From Tannerella sp. (lineage in GTDB: Bacteria; Bacteroidota; Bacteroidia; Bacteroidales; Tannerellaceae): a stretch of 64,000 bases of DNA. Position 1 is the stretch's first letter; the number at the start of each line of letters is the position of its first letter. The notes beneath the pieces are model-generated. The model saw only the letters and a program-made list of their open reading frames with translations. It was not told the origin of the DNA and did no database searches. Where the stretch lies: positions 124,001-188,000 of the forward strand of contig JAITVY010000079.1 in the NCBI GenBank assembly GCA_031285565.1, in the 5' to 3' direction. Position numbers and translations under genes: made by a program. This document shows, piece by piece, positions 16,076 through 24,976 of the stretch.

Positions 16076-17377
16076 ATGATTTGGAATGACACGATGGAAT
16101 GTATGACGCGTGCTGAAATGCGCAAGGTGCAATCTATCCGTTTACGTAATGTTGTGGAGAGAGTATATCATAATACTCCTTTTTACCGTAAAAAAATGCA
16201 GGAACTGGATATTACCCCGGATGATATCCGGTCAATTGATGATATTGTAAAACTACCATTTACGGTAAAACAGGATTTACGTGATAACTATCCGTTTGGA
16301 TTGATGGCGGTACCCATGTCAGAAATAGTTCGTTTGCATGCATCTTCAGGTACGACAGGTAAACCTATTGTAGTAGGATATACGCGTAAAGATTTGAATG
16401 TCTGGAGCGAAGTGGTTGCTCGGTGTTTAACAGCCTATGGTCTTTCCAAAAATGATATTGTGCAGGTTTCGTATGGTTATGGTCTTTTCACCGGTGGGTT
16501 GGGCGCTCATAGCGGTATTGAAACGATTGGAGGAACCGTGATTCCGATGAGTAGTGGTAATACCCAGAAGCAAATACAGTTAATGCATGACTTTGGAGCA
16601 AACGGTTTGGCTTGTACCCCTTCGTATGCATTGCATTTAGCGGAGACAATTCATGAATCAGGTATTCCATTGGAAGAATTTAAGCTGAAAGTAGGTGTCT
16701 TTGGTGCTGAACCATGGACGGAAAATATGCGTAAAGACCTTGAAAATAAATTAAGGATTAAAGCATATGATATTTATGGTTTGACTGAAATTTGCGGACC
16801 GGGTGTCGGGGGTGAATGTGAACACCAGCATGGAACACATTTATGGGAAGATCACTTTTTTCCTGAAATTATTGATCCGGACACATTACAGCCAGTTGAA
16901 CCGGGGCAGCAAGGCGAATTGGTATTTACCACGCTGACAAAAGAAGGGATGCCTATGATACGCTATCGTACACGCGATCTCACTTCTCTGACTTATGAAA
17001 CATGCGAATGTGGGCGTACAGCTGTTCGTATGGATCGTATTTTGGGTCGTAGTGATGATATGTTAATCATCAGGGGCGTAAATGTCTTTCCTTCCCAGGT
17101 TGAGTCTGTTATTTTAGAATTAGAAGAATTCGAACCTTATTATATGATTATTGTAGACCGGATAAATAATACGGATACGTTTGAAGTACAGGTTGAATTA
17201 CGTAGTGAATATTATTCGGACGGAATGAACCGGATGATTGCTTTAAAGAAGAAGATAGCTGATCGGTTACACAATGTAATTGGCCTCAAGCCGGATATAA
17301 AAATAATGGAACCACGTAGTATTGAACGCAGTCAGGGCAAGGCAAAACATGTGATTGATCATAGAAAATTAATATAA
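16076..17377 (+). CDS. paaK: Phenylacetate-CoA ligase-type enzyme
   Basis: The 433-residue protein belongs to the ANL adenylate-forming superfamily: the AMP loop LHASSGTTGKPIVVGYT (about 94-110), YDIYGLTEICGPG (about 234-246), MIRYRTRDLT and the hinge LGRSDDMLIIRGVNVFPSQVE; the C-terminal catalytic Lys lies in SQGKAKHV. It activates an aryl acid with ATP and CoA. In Bacteroidales the enzyme usually pairs with indolepyruvate oxidoreductase and an ACT protein; the ACT partner follows by 19 bases here, but no oxidoreductase lies upstream. Confidence 0.9.
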   Translation: MIWNDTMECMTRAEMRKVQSIRLRNVVERVYHNTPFYRKKMQELDITPDDIRSIDDIVKLPFTVKQDLRDNYPFGLMAVPMSEIVRLHASSGTTGKPIVVGYTRKDLNVWSEVVARCLTAYGLSKNDIVQVSYGYGLFTGGLGAHSGIETIGGTVIPMSSGNTQKQIQLMHDFGANGLACTPSYALHLAETIHESGIPLEEFKLKVGVFGAEPWTENMRKDLENKLRIKAYDIYGLTEICGPGVGGECEHQHGTHLWEDHFFPEIIDPDTLQPVEPGQQGELVFTTLTKEGMPMIRYRTRDLTSLTYETCECGRTAVRMDRILGRSDDMLIIRGVNVFPSQVESVILELEEFEPYYMIIVDRINNTDTFEVQVELRSEYYSDGMNRMIALKKKIADRLHNVIGLKPDIKIMEPRSIERSQGKAKHVIDHRKLI

Positions 17378-17396
17378 CCCTTTAAAAATTAGAATT

Positions 17397-17822
17397 ATGT
17401 TAGTAAAACAATTGTCTATTTTCCTGGAAAATAAAAGAGGACGCTTTACCGAAGTAGCTAAATTACTGGGTAAAGAAGATATTAATATGAGGGCATTTAC
17501 CGTATCTGAAAATTCTGATTTTGGAATTTTACGCCTGATTGTGTCTGATACGGATAAAGCGATCCAGATATTGCGTGATCATAAATACGCTGTAACGGAA
17601 GCTGACGTTATATTTCTGTGTTGTCCGAATCAACCGGGCTCATTAGGCAAAGTGATGGATATCATTACAAATGCCAAAATTTTTATCGAATATATGTATG
17701 CTTTTGCAGAAGGCGATTCAGCAAATGTGGTAATTCGCCCGGATAACCTGGAAAAGTGTGCAAAGGTGCTAAATGATAATAAATTAGACCTTATTGCAAT
17801 CAACGAATTGTATAAAATATAA
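17397..17822 (+). CDS. Tandem ACT-domain protein
   Basis: The 141-residue protein is two ACT domains, residues about 1-68 (MLVKQLSIFLENKRGRFTEV...INMRAFTVSE) and 69-141 (VIFLCCPNQPGSLGKVMDI...FIEYMYAF). Each would bind a small effector, typically an amino acid. It follows paaK in one operon, so it may sense the aromatic substrate or product. Confidence 0.85.
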   Translation: MLVKQLSIFLENKRGRFTEVAKLLGKEDINMRAFTVSENSDFGILRLIVSDTDKAIQILRDHKYAVTEADVIFLCCPNQPGSLGKVMDIITNAKIFIEYMYAFAEGDSANVVIRPDNLEKCAKVLNDNKLDLIAINELYKI

Positions 17823-17842
17823 TTATTTATTAACGTTTCTTG

Positions 17843-17874
17843 TTGTGATAGTTCGTCCGGAACCATTACCTTTG
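17843..17874 (+). promoter_or_regulatory. Promoter of bamD
   Basis: TTG (17843-17845) and TACCTTTG (17867-17874) are 21 bases apart. Transcription would begin near 17881, so the ATG at 17893 is the start, not the earlier frame entry at 17794 inside the ACT gene. Confidence 0.6.
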
Positions 17875-17892
17875 CCGTCAAAAATAGTGCGG

Positions 17893-18699
17893 ATGAAGAA
17901 AGTTCTCTTTTTGATTACGGTTGTTTTATTATGTTCTTCATGTGGAGAGTATAATAAAATACTTAAGAGTACGGATTATGAATTGAAATATTCATATGCG
18001 AAAAAGTATTTTAATGAAAAGAAGTATACGAAAGCTGCCACACTGTTAGAAGAGGTTGTCACTATTTTCAGGGGATCTACGCATGCCGAAGAGTCCCTGT
18101 ATTTATTGGCTCAAAGTTATTATGGTATGAAAGATTATCAGACGGCAGCCGAATATTTTAAAACATATTATAATACATATCCCAAAGGGGAATATGCAGA
18201 GCTCAGCCGTTATTATTCCGGTTATGGGTTGTATCTTGATTCGGCAGATCCGCGTCTAGATCAGACTCAAACATATGAAGCAATTGCACAATTGCAATTA
18301 TATATGGAATATTATCCGCAAAGTGAACGGGCAAAACAAGCGCAGGAGATTTTATTTGAATTACAGGAAAAGTTGGCTTACAAAGAATTATTAAATAGTA
18401 GGCTCTATTTTAATCTGGGAACGTATATGGGTAATAATTATCGTGCCTGCATCATAACGGCAGATAATGCATTGAAAGATTATCCTTATTCGAAGCACAG
18501 AGAAGACCTGATTTTCTTAAAAATCCGTGCAAAATATGAATTAGCGCTTGTGAGTGTTGATGATCGTTTACAGGGACGTTATCGTGAAGTGGTTGATGAA
18601 TATTACAATTATACTAACGAATTTCCGGAAGGGAAATACACGAAGCAGGTAGCACGTTTCTTTGATTATGCAAATAGTCGTATAACGACAAATTATTAA
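17893..18699 (+). CDS. bamD: Outer-membrane assembly factor BamD
   Basis: The 268-residue lipoprotein has the signal MKKVLFLITVVLLCSSC with Cys17. TPR-like helices follow: YSYAKKYFNEKKYTKAATLLEE, AEESLYLLAQSYYGMKDYQTA, EYFKTYYNTYPKGEYAELSRY and later YPYSKHREDLIFL. BamD binds BamA and helps fold beta-barrels into the outer membrane. It precedes rpoZ by 35 bases and probably shares its transcript. Confidence 0.9.
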   Translation: MKKVLFLITVVLLCSSCGEYNKILKSTDYELKYSYAKKYFNEKKYTKAATLLEEVVTIFRGSTHAEESLYLLAQSYYGMKDYQTAAEYFKTYYNTYPKGEYAELSRYYSGYGLYLDSADPRLDQTQTYEAIAQLQLYMEYYPQSERAKQAQEILFELQEKLAYKELLNSRLYFNLGTYMGNNYRACIITADNALKDYPYSKHREDLIFLKIRAKYELALVSVDDRLQGRYREVVDEYYNYTNEFPEGKYTKQVARFFDYANSRITTNY

Positions 18700-18734
18700 T
18701 TATATATTTTTTAAAAAGAGGATAAAAAAGATTT

Positions 18735-19067
18735 ATGGATTATCGTAAAACAAATGCACCGAAATCTACGATTACACGTGATATGATGGAATTATCCAAA
18801 GATACGGGTAATGTGTACGAAACGGTTATGGTTATTGCAAGAAGAGCGAATCAGATTAGTGCGGAAATGAAACATGAATTGGAAAAGAAACTCCAGGAAT
18901 TTGCTTCATTTAACGATAATTTGGAAGAAGTATTCGAAAACCGCGAACAGATTGAAATTTCCAGGTATTATGAAAAATTACCTAAATCAACTTTAATTGC
19001 AGCTCAGGAATTCGAAGATGGAAAGATATATTATCGGAATCCGATAAAAGAAAAAAATAATTTTTAA
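18735..19067 (+). CDS. rpoZ: RNA polymerase omega subunit (Bacteroidetes type)
   Basis: The 110-residue protein MDYRKTNAPKSTITRDMMEL... has the Rpb6/omega core: KDTGNVYETVMVIARRANQI followed by a long helix to about residue 85. It assembles with the beta-prime subunit. The long N-terminal and C-terminal parts are typical of Bacteroidetes omega. It sits between bamD and the DUF4293 gene, a common arrangement in the order. Confidence 0.85.
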   Translation: MDYRKTNAPKSTITRDMMELSKDTGNVYETVMVIARRANQISAEMKHELEKKLQEFASFNDNLEEVFENREQIEISRYYEKLPKSTLIAAQEFEDGKIYYRNPIKEKNNF

Positions 19068-19086
19068 AGAAACAATTTTATATAGA

Positions 19087-19117
19087 GAAAGGCTGACCCT
19101 TTTAGTGTCGGCCTTTC
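19087..19117 (+). terminator. Hairpin after rpoZ
   Basis: GAAAGGCTGAC (19087-19097) pairs with GTCGGCCTTTC (19107-19117) with one G-U pair. There is no long T run, so termination may be partial, letting some transcription reach the next gene 16 bases on. Confidence 0.6.
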
Positions 19118-19133
19118 CATATTGAAGAACACA

Positions 19134-19595
19134 ATGATACAACGCATTCAAACGGTTTATTTACTGATAATTGTAGCCTTAACGACGGCTATGTTTTTCT
19201 TGCCGGTAGCAGTCATACAATCTGGAGATTCTTTTTATACATTAGATGTTTCGGGTTTGAATACAATGACAACCCCGACAGAATTAGTTGCCCCGTTATG
19301 GGCACTGATGGCTATTGCTGCCATTATCATATTAATTGCTTTTGCTGCTATATTTCTTTATAAAAAACGTGTCTTACAAATTCGGTTCTGTGTTTTTAAT
19401 GCACTTCTATTAATCGGATTTTATGGGTTAGTGGCTTATTTTACATGGAAGATATCCGGGCAAGCTGATATATTTCATTTCAGTCCGCGAATAGCATTAA
19501 GTTTTCCTTTGATTTCTCTTATTTTGGATTATCTGGCGATACGTAATATCGGGGCTGATGAAGCGCTTGTACGTTCTTTGGAACGTTTGAGATAA
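19134..19595 (+). CDS. DUF4293 membrane protein
   Basis: From the ATG at 19134 (MIQRIQTVYLLIIVALTTAM) the protein is 153 residues with four membrane segments (about 5-25, 55-77, 84-104, 118-138). The MIQRIQTVYLL start is the hallmark of DUF4293, a Bacteroidetes-only inner-membrane family of unknown function, usually next to rpoZ. The start at 19122 is less likely because the hairpin ends only just before it. Confidence 0.8.
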   Translation: MIQRIQTVYLLIIVALTTAMFFLPVAVIQSGDSFYTLDVSGLNTMTTPTELVAPLWALMAIAAIIILIAFAAIFLYKKRVLQIRFCVFNALLLIGFYGLVAYFTWKISGQADIFHFSPRIALSFPLISLILDYLAIRNIGADEALVRSLERLR

Positions 19596-19618
19596 AAGCT
19601 CCGGAACGAAAATGCATC

Positions 19619-20305
19619 ATGAAAATCATTAAACGTATTTTAATCTGGTGCCGAAACATTCTGATATTATTATTTATATTCAGTATTTTACTTGTTATTA
19701 TATATAAATTCGTTCCCGTCTATTATACGCCGTTGATGTTTATACGTATGTATGAGCAGAAAACTATAAAGATTGAACATCAGTGGGTCCCGGTAAAGAA
19801 GATTTCTCAATCAATGATACAGGCTGTGATTGCTTCGGAAGATAATTTATTTATGGAGCATAACGGTTTTGATGTGAAACAAATCAGGGTAGCCAGAGAA
19901 GAAGCCAAAAAAGGCGGACGTATACGGGGTGCCAGTACAATTTCACAGCAGACTGCTAAAAATGTTTTTCTATGGCCGGGGAAAAGCTATTTAAGGAAAG
20001 GGTTGGAAGCCTATTTTACTATTTTAATTGAATGGATTTGGGGTAAAGAGCGTATTATAGAAGTTTATTTGAACTCGATTGAAATGGGAAAGGGTGTCTA
20101 TGGAGTGGAAGCTGCCGCTAAGAATTTTTATGGTAAATATGCTTATCAGTTGACAAATGGTGAATCAGCCCTGATTGCTGCTATCCTTCCGAATCCCCTG
20201 AAAAGAAATCCATCCAAACCTTCAGCCTATCTTCAGGAAAGACAACAGAATATATTGTCACTAATGCGTAAGATTGAACGAATAGATATAGGATATCGTC
20301 CTTAA
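19619..20305 (+). CDS. mtgA: Monofunctional peptidoglycan transglycosylase
   Basis: The 228-residue protein has one N-terminal membrane anchor (about 8-30) and a GT51 domain. The catalytic region is IASEDNLFMEHNGFDVKQI (Glu74, Glu80), followed by GASTISQQTAKNVFLWPGKS, RIIEVYLNSIEMGKGVYGVEAAAKNFYGK. It polymerises lipid II into glycan strands and lacks a transpeptidase domain. It starts 23 bases after the DUF4293 stop. Confidence 0.93.
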   Translation: MKIIKRILIWCRNILILLFIFSILLVIIYKFVPVYYTPLMFIRMYEQKTIKIEHQWVPVKKISQSMIQAVIASEDNLFMEHNGFDVKQIRVAREEAKKGGRIRGASTISQQTAKNVFLWPGKSYLRKGLEAYFTILIEWIWGKERIIEVYLNSIEMGKGVYGVEAAAKNFYGKYAYQLTNGESALIAAILPNPLKRNPSKPSAYLQERQQNILSLMRKIERIDIGYRP

Positions 20306-20388
20306 TTAATTGAAAGTGAGGGAAGAATGATCTAGTTACAGCTAAGTTTAATTATTCAATCAATTACTTAGTTAATCAATTATTTATA

Positions 20389-21051
20389 ATGGAAATGTTT
20401 TCTTTTCAAGATTTAGGCCGGATAACATACGAAGAAGCACTTCATATTCAAACAAATGCTTTTGAGTCTCTTCTTTTGGCGAAATCAAAGGGTTACGCCG
20501 GTGAAAATAAACTGTTTTTCTGTGAGCATAATCCGGTATTTACCATAGGAAAAAGCGGATTAGCATCCAATCTGTTAGTTGCGGAGAATCAATTAAAAGA
20601 AAAAGGAATATCTTTTTATCATACGAATCGGGGAGGGGATATTACTTATCATGGTCCCGGTCAGATTACAGGTTATCCTGTACTGGATCTGGAGCAATTC
20701 CGGATTGGATTAAAACAATACATTGATTTATTGGAAGAAGGGATCATTCGTTTTTTGTCGTTGTACGATTTGAAAGGTGAGCGATTGAAAGGAGCGACTG
20801 GCGTTTGGTTGGAACCGGATACTTCGCGGGCTCGAAAAATTTGTGCCATTGGTGTAAAAAGCAGCCGGTTTGTGACAATGCATGGCTTTGCACTTAACAT
20901 TCAGACTGATTTATCCTATTTTTCTTTAATTAATCCTTGTGGATTTACAGATAAAGGAGTAACTTCGTTAGCAAAAGAAATCAATTGTGAAATTGATTTT
21001 GAAGAAACCAAAGTACAACTGCATACGGTTTTAGCAGAACTGTTTAAATAA
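20389..21051 (+). CDS. lipB: Octanoyl-[acyl carrier protein] transferase LipB
   Basis: The 220-residue protein has the LipB signature RGGDITYHGPGQITGYPVLDL (81-101), the catalytic lysine in RKICAIGVK (Lys150) and the catalytic cysteine in INPCGFTDKGVTSL (Cys184). It transfers octanoate from ACP to lipoyl domains, the first step of protein lipoylation. No lipA is adjacent. It precedes a small lipoprotein by six bases. Confidence 0.93.
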   Translation: MEMFSFQDLGRITYEEALHIQTNAFESLLLAKSKGYAGENKLFFCEHNPVFTIGKSGLASNLLVAENQLKEKGISFYHTNRGGDITYHGPGQITGYPVLDLEQFRIGLKQYIDLLEEGIIRFLSLYDLKGERLKGATGVWLEPDTSRARKICAIGVKSSRFVTMHGFALNIQTDLSYFSLINPCGFTDKGVTSLAKEINCEIDFEETKVQLHTVLAELFK

Positions 21052-21057
21052 AATATT

Positions 21058-21399
21058 ATGAACAAATTATGGGCTCTGTTTTTGTGTTTATGTGTATTGT
21101 CATGTAACGATAAAGACGATGAAATTCAGGTGGATAGTCCGTGGGCAAAAGAATATCTATGGTTAGGAAAAATTATGTCGAAAGCTGAAAATGGATATTA
21201 CAAAGATGCGAATGGAAAACGTGCAACGGTCCAGATTTATGTGTTGGAATTGGAAAAGGAACACTATTTCCTTTTTAATTATGGCAGAAGTGGTGGTTTA
21301 ATGTATGAGGAAATGAGGGACTGCAAGGGCAATGTAATAAAGGGAGATGGTTTGGATTATCAGAATAAACAACCCGAAAGGATTTATCCGGTTTATTGA
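21058..21399 (+). CDS. Small lipoprotein of unknown function
   Basis: The 113-residue product has a short lipoprotein signal (MNKLWALFLCLCVLSC, Cys16) and then an acidic linker. The mature domain contains WAKEYLWLGKIMSKAENGYY, RATVQIYVLELEKEHYFLFN and YEEMRDCKGNVIKGDGLDY. I do not recognise a family. It starts six bases after lipB and ends before a terminator, so it is co-transcribed with lipB, but a shared role is not implied. Confidence 0.7.
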   Translation: MNKLWALFLCLCVLSCNDKDDEIQVDSPWAKEYLWLGKIMSKAENGYYKDANGKRATVQIYVLELEKEHYFLFNYGRSGGLMYEEMRDCKGNVIKGDGLDYQNKQPERIYPVY

Positions 21400-21447
21400 C
21401 ATCACATTTTGGGTTATAATATGCCCTTCGAAATATTAAATTTACAG

Positions 21448-21475
21448 AAAGAGGATAAAAGAGTCCTCTTTTTTT
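21448..21475 (+). terminator. Terminator after the lipB operon
   Basis: AAAGAGGA (21448-21455) pairs with TCCTCTTT (21464-21471), followed by further T residues. Confidence 0.8.
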
Positions 21476-21632
21476 ATGGAAAAATCGATATTATACATCT
21501 TATTTTAAAGTCAGTGAAGATGTTAATTGCTCAATTATTCTTTCAGAAAGCCGGGTAAGTGATGAATTCTTGTTAATAAAAAGGGTATTATTATTTTTTA
21601 CAACTATATTTGTTTTGAAAAATGATATACCT

Positions 21633-22280
21633 ATGAAAGATTTTTTAATTAATTCCGGATTGTGGCTTTTTATGGGATTTTTACTTATGCCTTTGATCAT
21701 GACTTCTTGTTCTGCAGATAATGGCATATTTGATGGTGTAAATAATATTGGAAATCCAAAACTCTCCGGTCGTGTTAATTATAATAAGACCACTGATATT
21801 TATACATTACAGGGAGCAGGAACTAATATGTGGAATACTTCCGATGAATTTTTTATGATATGGAAAAAAGTTACCGGCGATTTTATTTTGTCATCAGAAA
21901 TTGCTTTTGAAGGAGAAGGTGCCAATCCGCATCGTAAGATGGGATTAATTATTCGTGAATCGCTGGATGCAAATGCCAAATATGCAGATATCGCTGTTCA
22001 TGGTGACGGATTGACATCTTTGCAATATCGATCAGAAAAAGGTGCTGAAACAGAGGAGGTTGTTTTGTCTAATATATTTTCTAATAATATTTTGTTGGAA
22101 CGGGTAGGTAGCAAGGTGATTATAAAAATAGGTTCCGGTTATTATCCAGAACAGTCGGATGGCGAAATCATGCTTGATTTTCCGGAGACCTGTTATATTG
22201 GCTTATTTATCTGTTCGCACGAAGCGAATGTCGTTGAAACAGGCTATTTCTCGAATGTGGATTTAAAATTGGGTTATTGA
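21633..22280 (+). CDS. Secreted concanavalin-like (DUF1349-type) lipoprotein
   Basis: From the ATG at 21633 the protein is 215 residues with a lipoprotein signal (LMPLIMTSC). The rest is one jelly-roll domain: TTDIYTLQGAGTNMWNTSDE, FFMIWKKVTGDFILSSEIAF, GANPHRKMGLIIRESLD and YIGLFICSHEANVVETGYFS. This is the DUF1349/laminin-like fold usually fused to a TolB propeller; here it stands alone. A carbohydrate- or surface-binding role is an inference. It is followed by a convergent esterase gene four bases away. Confidence 0.65.
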   Translation: MKDFLINSGLWLFMGFLLMPLIMTSCSADNGIFDGVNNIGNPKLSGRVNYNKTTDIYTLQGAGTNMWNTSDEFFMIWKKVTGDFILSSEIAFEGEGANPHRKMGLIIRESLDANAKYADIAVHGDGLTSLQYRSEKGAETEEVVLSNIFSNNILLERVGSKVIIKIGSGYYPEQSDGEIMLDFPETCYIGLFICSHEANVVETGYFSNVDLKLGY

Positions 22281-22283
22281 TTT

Positions 22284-23243
22284 TTAGTGAATAAAATCAC
22301 TGATTTTAGTATAATCTTTTCGGATTCCAGGCTTATCGGTTTGTTTTATATTTGTCTGAATAATAAGCGGCTGTTTTTTGAATATCAATTTATCGATAAA
22401 TGTATCCAGCTCATTCAGATTTTCACTCATTGGCTTTTCTGCTAATTCATGCGCAGCATTCTCAACGGAATAAAACCAGTGGGGAACATTCATAAATGTC
22501 ATTTGTTCGCTTATGTATTTTGAGCCGAATCCACCAAAACCATTTTCGCGGATGACATTGTATGGGACATAATTATCCCCGTCGCCATGAAAGAGCAGGA
22601 GAGGGCAGGGTGGTTTTTTCCATGTTAAATTATCTCCTACAGTTAAAATTGCACCTGCAAATGATATTAATCCTGCATAATTAAAATTAGCAGGTAGTCG
22701 CTTTGAAACTTCAGTTTGATTACATATTTCATATTCGGTATGTAAACATGTAACCGCACCGGCACTCGAACCTGAAATAATAATGTTATTGACATCTATA
22801 TTTAATTCATTTGCGTGATTAACGATAAAGGCAGTTGCATCAGTTAAATCATCTACAGCAATTGATAAAGCGTATACTAAAGCATTAGCAAATGTATCGT
22901 TTGTTAATTGACCGGCATCTTTCGCTTTTTTTATGCCGAGTCGATAATCAATGGAAACAACCATGAATCCTTGTTTTGTAAAGTGATTGAAATAAGATGA
23001 ATAAAAGTCAAGCCAGCGACTGCCTCCCATAAACCCGCCTCCGAATACAAACATTAAAACTGGTCGTTTCTCAATTGACGGTAGAGTAGGGTTAATCCAA
23101 CAATCCAGAAAAAGACTATCGGTTTCTTTTACTGCATATAGAAATGTTTGTTTTTCAATACTATCCTGTACTGCATGAGTTCCAGCCCAAATATGTGATA
23201 ATCCAATTAAGGAGAAAAGTACTATTAATGATATTTTTTTCAT
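22284..23243 (-). CDS. Secreted alpha/beta-hydrolase esterase
   Basis: The 319-residue protein has a signal peptide (MKKISLIVLFSLIGLSHIWA). The esterase/lipase core shows the oxyanion loop VLMFVFGGGFMGGS (about 62-75) and the nucleophile elbow GSSAG with Ser160; a late FHGDGDNYVPY supplies the Asp and AAHELAEKP the His. It resembles BD-FAE/acetyl-xylan-type esterases that remove acyl groups from polysaccharides. It is next to GH88 and GH29, which supports a glycan role. Confidence 0.8.
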   Translation of the reverse strand: MKKISLIVLFSLIGLSHIWAGTHAVQDSIEKQTFLYAVKETDSLFLDCWINPTLPSIEKRPVLMFVFGGGFMGGSRWLDFYSSYFNHFTKQGFMVVSIDYRLGIKKAKDAGQLTNDTFANALVYALSIAVDDLTDATAFIVNHANELNIDVNNIIISGSSAGAVTCLHTEYEICNQTEVSKRLPANFNYAGLISFAGAILTVGDNLTWKKPPCPLLLFHGDGDNYVPYNVIRENGFGGFGSKYISEQMTFMNVPHWFYSVENAAHELAEKPMSENLNELDTFIDKLIFKKQPLIIQTNIKQTDKPGIRKDYTKISDFIH

Positions 23244-23593
23244 TTTCAGATGTTAATTGTTATTTTTTTAAGAACAAAGGTAGTGTAATTTTTTTATACT
23301 CTTTGGTTATGCAAAATAACTCATATTGAAAGTTTTAATTATGCAACTTAGTTCTATAAAATACTTCAAGGGAATGTAGAGGCTTTGTTTATTTCAAATC
23401 ATAATTGTATTTTTACCATCGTTCAATTAAAATAGTCATTTTCATATAATAGAAAGTGCAGCGCTCGATAATAATTATGCAAGCATATTTATTATCCTTA
23501 CTTAAATGCACTTTTGCATGACTTGCAGCATAAATCAAACTTGTTTGGCTTATGCTATTGCTACTTAAAATATTCAATTTATTATCTATACTT

Positions 23594-24796
23594 ATGAAAT
23601 GCAGTATACCAGCCATTGCCGGCATAATTTGTGCTCTATTTATTTCGTGTGAACCAAAAGAAGAGTCAATGGAAAAATTAATTCAGGATCGATTGAATCG
23701 ATCTGTTGAACAGTATGAATTGATGGCAGAATCGCTCATCGATCAAACTGATCGTTTGCCTCAAACGACAGATAAAGATGGAAATCTGGTAACAAGTGGC
23801 TCGGAGTGGTGGTGTAGCGGATTTGTCCCTGGAACACTTTGGTATTTATATGAGTATAGTAATGATCCAAAGCTTCTGGGATATGCCCGGAATTATACGG
23901 AACGTATCGAAAAGGAACAATTTAATACGGGAACACATGATCTGGGATTCATGTTATATTGTAGTTTTGGTAATGGTTTCCGGTTGACTGGTGATACTGC
24001 ATATAAAAGTATAATGTTGACCGGTGCGGAATCTTTATCAACCCGGTATGATTCTGTTATAGGGTGTATACAGTCATGGGGTTCAAATAAGAAGTGGCAA
24101 TTCCCGGTAATTATTGATAATATGATGAATCTGGAATTATTGTTCTGGGCATCAAAACAATCCAATAATCCCAAATATACGGATATAAGTCTTTCACATG
24201 CCGATAAAACAATAGAAAATCATTTTCGTCCTGATTATAGTTCCTATCATGTGATTTCGTATGATACGATAACCGGACAAGTTGAAAAGAAAAATACGCA
24301 TCAGGGATTCGGAGATGAGACTGCCTGGGCGCGTGGTCAGGCATGGGGTTTATATGGCTATGTAGTAATGTATCGCGAAACAAAGGATTCAAAATATTTA
24401 GATCAGGCAAAACATATTGCCGGCTTTTTGATTGATCATCCGAATATGCCAAAAGATATGATACCCTATTGGGATTTTAATGCACCGGATATACCAGAAG
24501 CAAAACGTGATGCATCTGCAGGTGCTATTATGGCATCAGGACTCATTGAATTGAGCCAATATGTCAATGAAATACTGGCTGAGAAATATCTGACGGTTGC
24601 AGAAAGACAAATTCGCGCACTTTCATCCTCCGCGTATTTTGCGGAGAAAAACACGAATGGAAACTTCATTTTAATGCATTCTGTAGGCCATTTACCCGGC
24701 AATTCTGAAGTGGATGTCCCACTTACTTATGCCGACTATTATTATATAGAATCACTATTGCGTTATCGGAAATTACTAAATAATGAGAATCAGTAG
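23594..24796 (+). CDS. GH88 unsaturated glucuronyl hydrolase, lipoprotein
   Basis: The ATG at 23594 gives 400 residues with a lipobox (CALFISC, Cys19). The (alpha/alpha)6 barrel has the two GH88 aspartates: Asp116 in THDLGFMLY and Asp175 in VIIDNMMNLELLF. Other family stretches are TAWARGQAWGLYGYVVMY and ASAGAIMASGLIELS. GH88 hydrates the unsaturated uronic acid left by a polysaccharide lyase, releasing it in the periplasm. No lyase with catalytic motifs is recognised nearby, though the beta-helix protein downstream could be one. Confidence 0.88.
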   Translation: MKCSIPAIAGIICALFISCEPKEESMEKLIQDRLNRSVEQYELMAESLIDQTDRLPQTTDKDGNLVTSGSEWWCSGFVPGTLWYLYEYSNDPKLLGYARNYTERIEKEQFNTGTHDLGFMLYCSFGNGFRLTGDTAYKSIMLTGAESLSTRYDSVIGCIQSWGSNKKWQFPVIIDNMMNLELLFWASKQSNNPKYTDISLSHADKTIENHFRPDYSSYHVISYDTITGQVEKKNTHQGFGDETAWARGQAWGLYGYVVMYRETKDSKYLDQAKHIAGFLIDHPNMPKDMIPYWDFNAPDIPEAKRDASAGAIMASGLIELSQYVNEILAEKYLTVAERQIRALSSSAYFAEKNTNGNFILMHSVGHLPGNSEVDVPLTYADYYYIESLLRYRKLLNNENQ

Positions 24797-24884
24797 TCAA
24801 AAGTAGTAAATTAGTAATCAGTTGTTTCGCAACTTCGTAGTAAAGTAGAAATACATTTGTGTTATTCTTAACTTCTAGACTACT
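24792..24884. repeat. Dispersed small repeat, copy B
   Basis: AGTAGTCAA (24792-24800, overlapping the GH88 stop) faces ACTTCTAGACTACT (24871-24884) with loose mirror symmetry, the same layout as at 12872-12984. No gene lies in the 180 bases between GH88 and GH29. Confidence 0.4.
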
Positions 24885-24976
24885 AAAAAACGTATTGATT
24901 AACTATAGGTTGGCGTAAATATATAAAACTCTATTACCCTCTGGAAAGGAGGCTTAACTTTTAACATTATATTCTT

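Noticed and set aside
23413..23625. A 70-residue ORF on the minus strand ahead of GH88
   Set aside because: It overlaps the GH88 signal region on the opposite strand, has no family match and no start signal; it looks like a shadow.
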